64,000 nt of DNA from Rhodamnia argentea. Its lineage: Eukaryota; Streptophyta; Magnoliopsida; Myrtales; Myrtaceae. The translations under genes and the position numbers were made by a program. Below, one piece after another: positions 11,308 through 22,800 of the stretch. The notes below the pieces were generated by a model. That model had not been told where the DNA came from. It saw only the letters and a list, made by a program, of their open reading frames with translations, and did no database searches. Positions within the stretch are counted from its first letter, which is position 1; every line of letters starts with the position of its first letter. Location of the stretch: NCBI RefSeq assembly GCF_020921035.1, contig NC_063151.1:6200001-6264000 (forward strand), in the 5' to 3' direction.

Positions 11308-13189
11308 ATGGCTCTTCAGGCTGCTGCATTGCTTCCATCCGCTTTCACCACTCGCAAAGAGGTTCGTCACTGTCAACTCATTGCTCTCTGTACTTTCCTA
11401 CACTTGTCTCTGGTAAAAATTGAGCTGGGCTAAGGACTGTGGATAATGGGCATCTGAAGAGTTGAGAGAACTTTTCAAATTCTTTTTGGCAGGGCAAATC
11501 TGGTGCACCCTTCAAAGATTCGAGCTTGTTTGGGGTTTCATTCTCTGAGTATGTCAAAGCTGACTTCAACTCCTCTGCATTGAGGTGCAAGGTAATTAGC
11601 GTCTCCTCCATTGGTTCTTTTCAGTATTTCACTGCACTGAAACAATTAAGTGACATATGATAGACCATTGCATTATCACTCTACAACTTGGAAAAAATGG
11701 AGACATAATCTCAAGGATCTGAATTTAGAATTTCAGCAAATCATTATCCTCTAGCATACAAGCTGTTTACTGATGTGTCAAGCTGAAAATTTAGTTGCTT
11801 TGGATGTGAAACTTGTGTTAACAGTATCCGAGTATGTAATGCAGAGGGAATACAACCGAAGAAATGGCGTTGTCAGAGCCCAAACAATAGCTTCAGCTCC
11901 CTCGGTGACCCGGGCCGCCCCTGAGGGTAAGAAAACCTTGAGAAAGGGCAGTGTCGTAGTCACTGGTGCCTCGTCAGGATTGGGTCTGGCTAGTGCCAAG
12001 GCTCTTGCCGAGACAGGAAAATGGCACGTGATCATGGCCTGCCGAGACTTCCTCAAGGCCGAAAGAGCTGCCAAATCGGCCGGGATCGCCAAAGAGAACT
12101 ACACGATCATGCACTTGGACCTTGCCTCGCTTGACAGCGTGAGGCAATTCGTTGACAATTTCAGGAGATCGGGACGGCCGCTCGATGCTCTTGTCTGCAA
12201 CGCTGCTGTTTATCTGCCAACTGCTAAGGAGCCCACTTTCACAGCTGAAGGATTCGAGCTCAGCATTGGGACTAACCATCTAGGGCATTTCCTCCTTTCG
12301 AGGCTGTTGCTTGAGGACCTGAACAAATCTGATTACCCATCGAGGCGACTCATCATAGTCGGCTCAATCACAGGTCTCAACTATAACCTTATTCATTGGA
12401 CTTGCTACATGTGATGACATGCTTTAAACATGCGCTTTCTCGTGAGACTCTGCAAAGGGTAGGCATTCGTTGTCCATGTGCATGATCATGAGTTCAATCA
12501 ATCATTACATAGTTGAATTCCTGAGTTAATGTTGCTAATGAAGTTGATTCTTACAATTAGGGAACACAAACACCTTGGCTGGGAATGTGCCTCCGAAGGC
12601 CAACCTTGGTGACTTGAGAGGACTGGCGGGAGGGCTGACCGGGCTGAACAGCTCGGCCATGGTTGATGGTGGAGATTTCGATGGCGCCAAGGCCTACAAG
12701 GACAGCAAAGTGTGCAACATGCTGACAATGCAGGAGTTCCACAGGCGCTACCACGAGGATACCGGAATCACGTTCGCATCCCTATACCCAGGCTGCATCG
12801 CCACGACCGGCTTGTTCAGGGAACACATCCCGCTCTTCAGGTTGCTCTTCCCGCCTTTCCAGAAGTACATCACCAAGGGCTTCGTATCCGAAGATGACGC
12901 CGGAAAAAGGCTCGCTCAGGTAGAAAGAATATAAAGAAACGGAAGGAGATCTTCTTCAGTGATCTGTTTAGATTGTTATGAGGCGATTAAGTTTGTGATT
13001 GGATGCTAAGTTTGCTTGCTTTCCATGGCTCAGGTTGTGAGTGACCCGAGCTTGACAAAGTCCGGGGTCTACTGGAGCTGGAACAAGGATTCAGCATCGT
13101 TCGAGAACCAGCTGTCCCAGGAAGCTAGCGACATCGAAAAGGCGCGTAAAGTTTGGGAACTCAGCGAGAAACTTGTTGGTTTGGCCTAA
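11308..13189 (+). CDS. POR: Light-dependent protochlorophyllide oxidoreductase, 5 exons
   Basis: Exons 11308-11361, 11493-11591, 11845-12373, 12561-12919 and 13034-13189 give 398 residues, the normal length. The enzyme uses light and NADPH to reduce protochlorophyllide to chlorophyllide in plastids. The first ~60 residues are a Ser/Ala/basic chloroplast transit peptide spread over the two short exons and the start of the third. The Rossmann glycine motif TGASSGLG (about residues 90-97), the CNAAVY segment, the catalytic YKDSK (about 272-276) and the conserved ending SEKLVGLA are all present. The N-terminus ([12 protein letters not shown]) is closest to what I remember of PORB/PORC-type sequences rather than PORA, but I cannot assign the isoform without a tree. 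It lies downstream of the WD40 gene in the same orientation, with its own light-type promoter. Confidence 0.97.
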
Positions 13190-13534
13190 AATGAGCTTTT
13201 TGGATCGTACCCAGAGGGAACATCCTTGGAAGAAGAGGATGTTCATCAGGAAGACAGTAACGATTCAGCCTTTGTAGTTGTAGGTGACTTGTGAGTCGGG
13301 ATTTGGCAATAAAACAGCTCATGTCTTCTTGCAAAGTTTACTCCAAGTAGCAGTAAAATAACAAGGCAATAATTAACTTCTGGTTTGGAGAACTTGGAAG
13401 TAAGGGTAACCATTTCTATGTGTTGATATTCCATCTTCTTAAAAGCACGTTAAGGAAATTCTGGACCACATCTGAGCTAAATTCAGCTTTAGTGGCATGA
13501 ATAAGTGCCCATGTATAAGCGCATGAGAAGTTCT

Positions 13535-14075
13535 AAAATTTATCACGAAAGTACAATTGAGTCCTAAAATTTACAAAAAATGCAATCAAGTCTTAAAATT
13601 TATCAAATTGGTTCAATCAAATTATTTTTTTAATTCCGTCCAACTAAGCTAACAGAAAATGTCAATGGGTCTTATTTTATAAATTTATTAAGACATGTGG
13701 CGATGATGTGGCCCTACCAAGCATTTGTAAAAAAAAATACACACAAAAAATTAAAACAATACAAACTAAATTATGTTAAAAAAAGAAAAAGAAAAAACTC
13801 ACGCAAAGGCTAGGGCCACGGTACCCGTTGTGTGAGTTTGTGTTTTTCTTTCTCTCTCTTTTTTAGCATTTTTAATTTAATTTAGTTTGTATTTTTTAAA
13901 AAATTTGAATATTGTTTTTCTGATGAGTCGTTTGGTGGGTGCCACATTATCGCCACGTGTCTTAATAAATTAATACAAAATGAATACGGAATTAACGAAA
14001 ATACTTGATTAAATCAATTTGATATCTAAGTTTTAGAGCTTAATTATACTTTTGCGATAAAGGTTTATGACAAAT
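13535..14075. mobile_element. Foldback/TIR element, copy in unit A
   Basis: An inverted repeat whose left arm ('aaatttatcacgaaagtac', then 'gagtcctaaaa' subrepeats) is mirrored at the right end near 14040-14072. A conserved arm end (CCACGTGTCTTAA type) lies at about 13955-13967. It has no coding capacity. The same element occupies the corresponding place in unit B, so it inserted before the segmental duplication. Confidence 0.65.
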
Positions 14076-14149
14076 CCCTATCTAATTCATAATAGTATAA
14101 AACATATTAGATCAGATTTATTTTTTATTTATTTATAAGTGACACTCTT

Positions 14150-14590
14150 TTGAAAATGTAAACTCATTATTCATATAGATTCAAAGGAAAATTCCAAATA
14201 AGGGTCTGAAATACTCTTATTTTCTCAAATAAAAACTTGACATGGACATTATTTCAAAGAAGGGCCTAGCCAAAAAGCATTTTCATCTTTTACCATTTTT
14301 AAATTTTTTTCCTCTCCTTATTTTTTGGTTTTCCTTTCTTTCCTTTTTTCTTTCCTTTTCCTTTTTCCTTTTCCTTTTTTCCCCTCCCCCAGATAAAATA
14401 AAAAAAGATAAAAAAAATTAAAATTGTAAAAGAAAAAATACCCTTCGGCCAGCCTTTTCTTTGAAATAAAGATGTAATTAAGGTCCCGTTTTTGAAATAA
14501 GATCCATTTTATACTTTTTTTTTTTTTTTGAAAAAATGAGGACACTTCATGTCCTTATGGAGAATTATCCTGGATTCAATAATATTTTAG
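14150..14590. mobile_element. Inverted-repeat insertion specific to unit A
   Basis: Arms around 14190-14260 ('caaataagggtctgaaat', 'tttcaaagaagg') are mirrored around 14445-14510 ('cttttctttgaaat', 'gaaataagatcc'), with pyrimidine- and A-rich low-complexity sequence between. Unit B passes directly from the pre-insertion to the post-insertion sequence at about 20150-20190. This element therefore arrived after the duplication, upstream of the functional BRX1. Its family is unknown. Confidence 0.45.
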
Positions 14591-14689
14591 ATTTTTTTTT
14601 TTTAAATTGAACCGTCCAAGAGTTAAAAGTCTGGCCATTCCATTACTTGTACCCAAGTCCATATGTTCCAATGATGAAAGTTGAGTAAG

Positions 14690-15636
14690 AAGAGGGGGCC
14701 TCAAAGAAGCGCTACCCTAATAATCCCTCTGCTCCACGGCTGCCTCTCGCTCCGCGGCTCCCTCTCGCTCCACGACCGCCTCTCTCTCCCTCGACGCCGC
14801 TCCCTCAGTCCATATCGCGGTCTCATCTCTCGCCTCCCCCTCTTGCTCTGTCTTTGGCCGATCGTGTCCGCAATCGCATCTCGCCGAGGTAAATACTCGA
14901 CGCCCTCTACGTGTTCGCTTGTTTATGCGGCCCGATTATCTCGTTTTTCCCCCTCATACCTGAACCGAGAGAACAGAGTTTTATAACCGATACTTCCAGC
15001 ATAACACGCACCATGACCAAAAGCTGATTTTAACATGCTGAAAAGTTGGACCTCGCTCTGCTTGTATATCTCTTTGTCCATTTGTTGTATTGAACTTGCT
15101 GCAACAGCCAGTTTTTTTCTGGTTTCATACGTCGGAACAGCCCTTCTGGTCCAGTTCCAGTTTCGGGGTGGAACCGGCCCACCTTAGAACCGTGGAGAGT
15201 AAGTGGAATGTGTCTTAGTAATCGTGTACTGTTACTACTTGCCGCATTCCCATTTCCTCAGTTAATGCTCTAATCTGTCCTCCCCGCGTCCAATGTGATT
15301 CAATCCTTTTCAAGTGAAAAGCAATTTGAAGACATCAATTGACCTCGTTACTAGTCTGTGCCAATCTGGTCAAGTAATCTTTTGCTATATTTTTCTTTTG
15401 ATTTGGTCAATTTATCTAAATGAAAGTATGTTCTTAAAGTAGATTTTGAAGTAATATTGTGGACTTGAACACTGACGTGGCTGGTTTGGTTCGTTTTGCA
15501 TTAGCCTGTGCTTTCAACACGAACCCGAAACTTTCATGTTTTTATTTTCTTCGCCTTTCTAGGGTTTTGCGAGGGTTTTTCATTAGTCTCTTCATTTGTC
15601 CTCCGAATAGCTACTCAATATTGTGATCGAGAAGCG
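14690..15636 (+). promoter_or_regulatory. BRX1 5' leader with probable UTR intron
   Basis: A pyrimidine-rich segment ending in a strong donor (CCGAG|GTAAAT at about 14888) is conserved, donor included, in unit B (20396). This suggests a transcribed non-coding first exon and a leader intron. Possible acceptors are 'tttgcattag' near 15505 or 'tttctag' before 'ggttttgcg' near 15562. No transcript evidence is available. Confidence 0.5.
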
Positions 15637-18060
15637 ATGGGGAAAAAGCGAAAGCATAGAGAAGCTGAATCTGATACTAACGGGTCAGAGGCGAATAAAG
15701 AGGATGCTGCATCGGAGAGACCTAAACGGACACTCCTCGGTTGGAAGGAGAAGCCGAAAGAGAATGAAGATAACGCTACTCCTGGTTTCAGGAACAAAGA
15801 GAAAGTACTCGTCACGTGCTCTCGTCGCATCAATTTCAGGTTCGAATCATTTTTGTGTTCTTTTTTTTTTTTTTCTTTTTGTTCTTTGTTATTCTTTTAG
15901 CGGCTCTGGTTGTTTTGATATTGAGCTTTTCATTGATGGCAGGTATCGGCATTTGATGTTGAATGTGGTGTCGCTTTTGCCACATTGTAAGAAGGACAAT
16001 AAGGTCGAGTCCAAGGAAACTAAAGGTGCCACTCTCAACGAGCTTGTTGAGCTCAGGAATTGTTCCTCTTGCCTGTTTTTTGAGGTAGAATTGCATCCCA
16101 GTTTCGATGAGAGGTGTGAATTCGGAAAAGTCCACAACTTGTGTGTAAATTCCGGTGATTGAGGCATTCTCTGTTCTTCCACTTCAGTGCAGGAAACACT
16201 TGGATCTCTATCTGTGGATGGCAAAGTGCCCAAATGGTCCATCCGTGAAATTTTTAGTAAATGCTGGTAATTCTTTTGTAGTTCTCAGTGCAGGTGTTAT
16301 ATTAGCGTTGAGCTGTGGATTTGATAGTGATCCTTGTAGCATTTTCAGTTGGGTGCTCTGATGCAAATAGATTGATCTAATCTCTCTTGTTTTGCTATAT
16401 TAGTGCACACTATGGAAGAACTGAAGCTTACTGGGAACCATTTGAAAGGTTCACGTCCCCTTCTAACTTTCTCGGCCAATTTCAGTAAGGATGCCCATTG
16501 GATGCTTCTGAAGGAGATGCTCATTCAGGTACATACACAGGCTTCTCTAGCATATTGAGATGATTTCCTGTCCAACACTCATTATTATATCTGACCATTT
16601 TGTGTGGTTTCCATTTTAGCTTCTTTACGATCATCTTGTTGTTTATTAAATTGTTTCTCTTTTTTTTTTTTGGTCCTTTCGAAATATCCAAGCTCTTGAA
16701 GCTGAGTATTTATCTGCTTGTCTTCAGTTCCAGATGATGCTTTTGCATAAACTTTGTGGAGATTGTACAATTTAGCTGATGCTTTCAATTCAATTTTCTT
16801 GGCCAGATTTTTGGAATTCCAAAGGGACATCAGAAATCTAAGCCATATCATGATCATGTCTTTGCCTTCTCAATTGTCGATGATCATATATGGTTCCGAA
16901 ACTACCAGGTTCGCTTGAATCCCACTTAATTGATGGACCCTCTTTTTTTGCAGTCTTAGACATCTTGCTGTCGGTCCACAAAAATGGATATGGGCCTATG
17001 AAGTTGAATGCATAACTTTTTAGTTCAGAGCTTTTAAGCTAAAAAAACCTGGAAAGAGCATTTTACCTGGTCTTAAGGCATTTCGAATTAGAAGTTCACC
17101 TCATTATGTGGATGTCCCGTCTTCTACTGTTATAGATAATACATATATAGTATGTGTGCATTTAGGTAGAGGTAGCCTTCTATAGATTTCTATATGCTGT
17201 TTCAAAATGCATGCTATGACTGTATATTCCTTGGTTGTGATATTTGTTGGGACAGAATTTAAGAATTGCTAAAGACTATGTAGGAACACGATGCAATGCT
17301 GGCAATTGAAGTTTGAGCTGGCTAATTCAGCTCAGGACTCTATTCCCAAGAAGATTCATTTTTGAGTAATATTTCCTTTCCTTTATATATTGATGTTTTA
17401 ACTTTCATTAATCAGATAGCTGTTCCCCACAACGAATCGGATAAGGTGTCTCGAGGGAGCTTGGAAAAAATGACTCTTGTTGAGGTACATATGGTGCATG
17501 CTTCAATATGTGCATGAGCATGAGCATGATCATATTTTCTGATATGGTTCACCGAATTGTGTCAAATCTTGCGGAAAAATTCGAGTCTCAAGTTGCTCTC
17601 ACCTTTTTGATCCATTAGGTTGGCCCAAGATTTTGTTTGAATCCGATCAAGATATTCGGTGGTAGCTTTGGAGGCCCTACGTTGTACGAAAATCCATTTT
17701 ACGTATCACCAAACCAGGTAAGTTTACTGAGTGGATTGAAGCTGCTGATTTGCCTCAGGGTGGTACTTGTGCGAAGCAGCCCTGGGTCTTTTCTTTTTTT
17801 TAATTTTTCTTCTTCTTTTCACTAAAGGATTCTTACTGTCATTGCATGTACCCTCTAAAAACATGCATTAGTATTGTGGCCTTTCCATCTTGACACGCTA
17901 ATAAGGTTTTGTGCTCCTTTTCTTTCAGATTCGAGCATTGCAGAAAAAGCAGAAGACAGGCAAGTATGCCAAGAAGGTCAAGGCGAAAACAAGAAGAAAG
18001 ATGCATGAGCTATCAAATCCACTGGAGCCTGATGAATTTGCTGATATGTGGAAAGAGTAA
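15637..18060 (+). CDS. BRX1: Ribosome biogenesis protein BRX1 homolog, 8 exons
   Basis: Exons 15637-15839, 15943-16084, 16188-16266, 16404-16528, 16807-16908, 17416-17484, 17619-17717 and 17929-18060 close in frame to 316 residues, the usual plant length. Brix-domain proteins act in the nucleolus in pre-60S assembly; in yeast Brx1 is needed for 27S rRNA processing. The basic start (MGKKRKH) and the PKRTLLGW segment precede the Brix domain (KVLVTCSRRINFR to about residue 270). Conserved blocks include NELVELRNCSSCLFFE, HTMEELKLTGNHLKGSRP, GIPKGHQKSKPYHDHVF and FGGSFGGPTLYENP. A lysine-rich C-terminus ends in EPDEFADMWKE. This is the only intact BRX1 here, because the copy in unit B has lost its coding region. 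Confidence 0.96.
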
Positions 18061-18568
18061 ACTATACGCTCCTTTCATCTTTGAATCAAAGGGAAAAGAG
18101 AGAACTTATTATCTTGTAGTCATCATGAAGTGACGGAATCTTATCTGTCGTGATTTTGTAGTTTTGGCAGTTCAGTTTTGGGAAAGCTGTATCAGAGTTT
18201 TTTCTTTCCAATGCCAGTTGCATTGTCACTGTAGCAGATCGTTTCAATGCACTAACATGTGAAATGAGGGGAGTTTATTGGCGATGCTTTGTCACAGTCC
18301 AGTTTTAATAATTCTGAAGTATGAAGTTTCGCTTTTCCTCTCTCTAGCTTTTCATTCATGTGAACAACATTGCTTGTTCTTTAGGCTGGTGTCCAAATAT
18401 TCAAGAAAATTAAAGTGCAGAAAACCCATAGAATTCCTGCTTCTTGGAGGCGATTAATTTTTGCTTAGATGAGCTCTCATTTAACATAACAAGTTTACAG
18501 AAAGGAGAAGGACATAACAAGGATTTTGTCACGGGTAGTTGATGAGCGAGAGCAAGATCTCAAGTCAA

Positions 18569-19413
18569 TTAATGTGCATCCCACTCCATCCAGTTCGATT
18601 CGCTCCCTCGACGTGGAATGCTGTTGACCCTTGTGAACTTATCGACGTTGAAGCTGGCTCCGCACATCACCCCCTCACTATTCACCCTCGGCATCATCTT
18701 CATCTTGTTCATCGGATGCTCGAAGCTCATCAACCCTCCTTCACTGTGGAACATGCACCCTGCAAATGAAAACCCATTCCGGATTCGTCGCCTCTCATTT
18801 CTCACAAAGTAAATTAAACAGATGATGCCTGTGATATATGTCGCTACCGATGTGTGCCTTGACATACCTCTGGGGAAGGGAGCGTAAGACTTGGCACACC
18901 CTGCCTTTATGACCTCCTTGTCATCACATATCACAACAGAGCCACCGCCTGCCATCCCCCAGTACAGCTTCTCTCCTCCATCAGAACCCTAAAACCAACC
19001 AGCCACAGTGAACCCAAGAATTTAATGAATGTTAAAGTTGAACTACTAAAGCTTAGGAAGGATTACTGCTCTGTAGATCAATTTAGATCATATTTATCAT
19101 GAATTAATGATCTTATCCACCCCAAAATAAATGTTAAAGTTGAACTACTAAAGCTTTACCTTACGAAAATAAAGGTTAGTACATCATGCTATTAAATTAC
19201 CGGTTAGAGTTGGACACCACCCCCAACCCTTTTGTACAGTCAATGATTGGTCATAACCAAATAAGCCCAGATGAAAACTTCTGATTTACCAGGAAACAGA
19301 AAGAGAGAAAAGAGAGTAAGTTCAATGATACCAGTGCAGTGAAGACGGTCCCGGCCTCGCTATCATAGACAACGAAGGCAAAGCTACCATCAAGATCCTT
19401 CACCACCTGATCA
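18569..19413 (-). pseudogene. Truncated TSJT1-like gene (exons 3, 4 and part of 2)
   Basis: Exon 4 (18569-18759), exon 3 (18868-18988) and the 3' part of exon 2 (19332-19413) match the intact gene at 22801-24096 with intact splice sites and reading frame. Differences are mostly substitutions, for example MAGGG for IAGDG and MKMMPRVN for MKAMPRVD. At 19413 homology stops and sequence homologous to the POR downstream region begins, so exon 1 and the YGL and LRDR motifs are missing. Without promoter or start codon it is most likely dead, although the frame has survived without stops. Confidence 0.85.
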
Positions 19414-19539
19414 TAGGGACGAGGAAGTAACAGTAACCATTCCTATGTGTTGATATTTCATCTTCTTAAAAGCAAATAAAAGAAATTTGTCTGGACCACA
19501 TCTGAGCTAAATTCATTTTTATTGGCGTGAACAAGAGCA

Positions 19540-20090
19540 CAGGAAACCATAATAAAATTTGTCACGGAATTCCAATCAAGTCATTTCTTTAATCCCGTCC
19601 AACTAGGCTAACAGAATAGAAAATGCCGACGTGTCTTATTTTGTTACTTTATTAAGACACGTGGCGGTGAAGATGTGGCACTCACCATGCGTCCCGTAAA
19701 AAAAAAATTACATAAATACAAATGAAATCAGATTTTTAAAAAAATAAAAAAGCTAAAAACTGAAAAAAAAAAAAAAATGTCACACCAATGGCGGTGACCA
19801 AGTCCATTGCGTGAGTTTGTGTTTCCTTTTTTTTTTTTCTTAATTTTACGTTTTCTTAATATAATTCAGTTTGCTTTTTTAAAGATAATTTGTATATTTT
19901 GTCTGACAAGCGTTTGGTGAGCTCCACATCTAAATTTGATAAAATTATAAAATAAGACAAGTCAGCATTTTCCGTTAACTTAGTTAGACGAAATTAATGA
20001 AAAGACTCGATTAAATTAATTTAATAAGTTTTAGACTTGATTGTATTTTTTTATAAGTTTTAGGTCTTAGTGGCATTTTCACGATACAAT
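19540..20090. mobile_element. Foldback/TIR element, copy in unit B
   Basis: The counterpart of 13535-14075, with the same arm motifs: 'aatttgtcacggaattccaa' at the left and 'cattttcacgatacaattta' at the right. The internal CCACGT-type motif and TTAAGACACGTGG near 19650-19675 are also shared. It diverged by substitutions and small indels after the segmental duplication. Confidence 0.65.
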
Positions 20091-20189
20091 TTAGGACGAT
20101 CCATACCTAAATTTATAATTAAATCTATTTTCTTCCATAATGTAAATCAAGTAATCGTATGTATTTGATTTTTGAAACTGAAAATCCAA

Positions 20190-21770
20190 AAGTCGAATTC
20201 TAGCCGTTCCATTACGTGTATACCCAATAACCCGAGTCCAGACTGCCTCTCCCTCAGCTCGAAGACTGCCTCCGCTCGATGACTCGGTCCATCTCGCCCG
20301 ACGCCTCCTCTTGGGTCTTATCTCGAGTCTCGACTCTCGCCTCCCTCTCTTTGCTCTGTTTTTGGCCGATCGTGACCGCAGCCGCATAATCCAGGTAAAA
20401 TACTCAAGACGCCGTCTACGTGTTCGCTTGTTTGTACGGCCCGATTATCTCGTTTTTTCACTCTCATACCTGAAACGAGAACCTCGGGTCATGAAACCAG
20501 CATGTTATTGAAGATGTTGATGGACCTCGTTTATATGTGTTTTATGAGCGATGATTCCTGCAAACCACGCCATGATCGGAAGCCAAGTTTGACATGCTGA
20601 AAGCTGGACCTACAGAACTTATATCAAACTCGCTCTGCTTGTTTACATAGCGACACGACGCGTCAACACGTTATTTCTAGAAAAAAAAAATAGAGAATAC
20701 CGATATGTTAGGGCAAGTTGTATACCAAATGCATATTTTTATATATACATGATTAATTATCATTTTTATGATAATTTGCATCAAATTAATAACATTTCAT
20801 TGTCTTGAATTGACAAATTCGATTATATTTCCTTGCAATAATCCATGAAACTTGGAGATAAAAAACAACATGCAATCCACAATCCACGTTCTACCGTTTC
20901 ATTTACCCCTAAAAAACTAAAAATTTCCAAAATTGACTCAGCATGTCGGAAGTCAGACAATCGTGTCGGTAGTGTGTCCAGCGCATTGACCGCATGTCCG
21001 AGTGTATCGGGTGTCCGACATGACACGGAACTTCCAGAGAGTGTCGGTGGCATGTCCGGTGTGTTGACAGCGTATCGACAACGTATCGAAATTCCGACAC
21101 TCGGTTGACCGTGTGTCCAAGTGTGTCGGGTGTCCGACATGACATGAAGCCTCCCAAAGAGTGTCGGTGGTGCATAGGTTCTTGTATCGATCTCTTTGTG
21201 CATTTATTGTATTGAACTTGCTGCAATTGCCGGTCACCGGGAATTGAATGGGATCGAGTGGTCCGATTGGCGGATGAGTCCTCGATAGGTGGGCCCATCG
21301 CGATTTCACAAATCGGGAACCGGAATGCATACAAATGAAAGCATGATCTTTAGGTAGATCGTGGAGTTGAACACTGAGCTGCGTTGGTTTGTTTTGCATT
21401 AGGCCCATTGATTTGCAAGGGCCATTCTTTTGACACAAGCCCAAAATTGGCCTCACTTTCGTGCTTTTATCTTCTTCGTCTTCTTCGTCCGCAAGGATTT
21501 TGCTGGGGTTTAATAGCTATGTGTTCGATCGGAGAGACCAAAGCGCTCGATTGTACTGAAATGGCGGGAGTTTGGTGCCTTATTGGCGATTCTTGGTGAA
21601 TTTGGTGATTGACTGGGGATAAAAATTGTTCCTTTTCCATCCCCAAAGCGCTCAGTTGTTCTGTTTGTACATGGTTTGCCATTTGTCGCGACTCAGCTGC
21701 AATTGCATCGCATTGATGCTGTCTCGTAATCCAATTTTAATAATTTTGAATGATCAAGTCTCTCCAAGGA
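20190..21770 (+). pseudogene. BRX1 ghost: flanks kept, coding region deleted
   Basis: 20190-20480 matches the BRX1 leader and its donor (14620-14960). 20520-20640 and 21186-21230 match the leader intron. 21360-21525 matches the sequence up to the BRX1 start codon (15450-15636). 21650-21760 resembles the BRX1 3' UTR (18195-18330), sharing 'ttttaataattctgaa'-type sequence. None of the eight coding exons is detectable between them. One deletion from about the start codon to the 3' UTR would account for this. Confidence 0.7.
20645..21185. mobile_element. Insertion with TGTCGG/CCGACA motif array
   Basis: It interrupts sequence that is continuous in unit A at about 15062. The left half is AT-rich. 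The right half (20940-21180) holds repeated blocks built on 'gtgtcgg' and 'gtgtccgacatgacac', with 'gagtgtcggtgg' appearing twice. No ORF resembles a known protein. It is probably a non-autonomous transposon with short subterminal repeats, family not assigned. Confidence 0.5.
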
Positions 21771-21779
21771 AGCACAACA

Positions 21780-22560
21780 CGTCGAGAAGGTCCCCGTCGA
21801 TGTCGGACGCGTGCCGGACATCGACATGCTCCGACGCGTTGATGGAAGTCGACATGCATGTCGGACACGCCCGACATGCAGGGTCCATTTTTTTATAATA
21901 ATAATAATAATAAACTAACATTTGCAATCTTAGAAACATCCGATGTTAGGCGATGGGGATGGAGAGGAGCAATGAAGACAGAGTGCTCCAGAAGGTGGAG
22001 AGCGATGGGGATGGAGAGGAGCAATGAAGACAGAGAGCTCCAGACGGTGGAGAGGAGGGCAGTGATGCTGAGGGAAGCCGTGGGGTTGCGGGGGAAGGTC
22101 GGGAGGCGCACATAAAGGAGACATGAGTTATTGAAATGGAGAACATGATTTATAAAGCATGACAAGCCAGTGTAACCCCTGACGTACGGTGCAGATTGCT
22201 CGTGATGGACGGCGCAGATTCGATCACATCTTATTTAGTTTTTTTTAAAATTCTTTTTTAATTTTTGGGTCAAGCTTAAGCTCCCATAATTACGACGAAT
22301 TAATTAAATAATGATCCTTTTTACCTAAGTAATTTACATGCAAAGTATACAATATATTGTATTTGAAAATAATTTAAAACAACCCACCTATGAATTTGAA
22401 TCAAATTAATTTGATTGAAATAATCATAAAAATATTAATTTATTATGTACATATTTAACATACAACGTGTCCCTAAATTCGTATTCCGAATTCTTTATTT
22501 TTTAAAAATGACGTGTTGACATGTCCCGCCTTGTCGCATATCGATGCTATACTTAATTTC
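21780..22560. other. Unit-B-specific insertion between BRX1 ghost and TSJT1
   Basis: This stretch has no counterpart in unit A. It starts with palindromic 'gtcggacgcg', 'tgccggacatcgacatg' and 'catgtcggacac' motifs (21795-21890) like those at 20940-21180. It continues through an (ATA) run at about 21895-21912, a 52-bp tandem duplication and AT-rich sequence, and ends near 22510-22555 with 'gacgtgttgacatgtcc'. The recurring TGTCGG motifs suggest the same transposon family. Confidence 0.4.
21951..22054. repeat. 52-bp tandem duplication
   Basis: Two adjacent copies of a 52-bp unit beginning 'cgatggggatggagaggagc' start at 21951 and 22003 and differ at about two positions. Open frames through it on both strands are by-products of the 52-bp repeat and not convincing genes. 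Confidence 0.85.
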
Positions 22561-22800
22561 CCTACTGATAGCTTTCCATTCATGTGAATAACATTACTTG
22601 TTTTTTAGGTCAGCGTCCAATATCATGGTCAAGAAAATTAAAGAACGGAAAGCCAGTAACATTTCTGCTTCTTGGAGGAAATTAATTTTTGCTTAGATGA
22701 CCTCTCATTTAACATCACTAGTTTACAGGAATGAGAAGGAAATAACAAGGACTTTGGTCACGGGCGGTTGATGAGTGGCGAGAGTAAGATCTCGAGTCAA

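Larger units (their letters stand above)
13396..19413. repeat. Tandem segmental duplication, unit A
   Basis: The first of two tandem copies of a block that runs from just downstream of POR through BRX1 into exon 2 of TSJT1. Shared landmarks, in order, are the segment at 13396-13480 (compare 19423-19510), the foldback element (13535-14075 versus 19540-20090), the BRX1 leader (14690-14900 versus 20215-20410), the pre-ATG region (15450-15630 versus 21360-21525) and TSJT1 exons 3 and 4. Unit A ends abruptly inside TSJT1 exon 2 at 19413. A 9-bp filler (19414-19422) joins it to unit B. Confidence 0.85.

Noticed and set aside
13800..13850. Possible microRNA precursor in the inverted repeats at 13.5-14.1 kb
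   Set aside because: The whole 540-bp inverted repeat is duplicated with its unit and matches a transposon layout. Hairpin potential alone does not indicate a microRNA gene.
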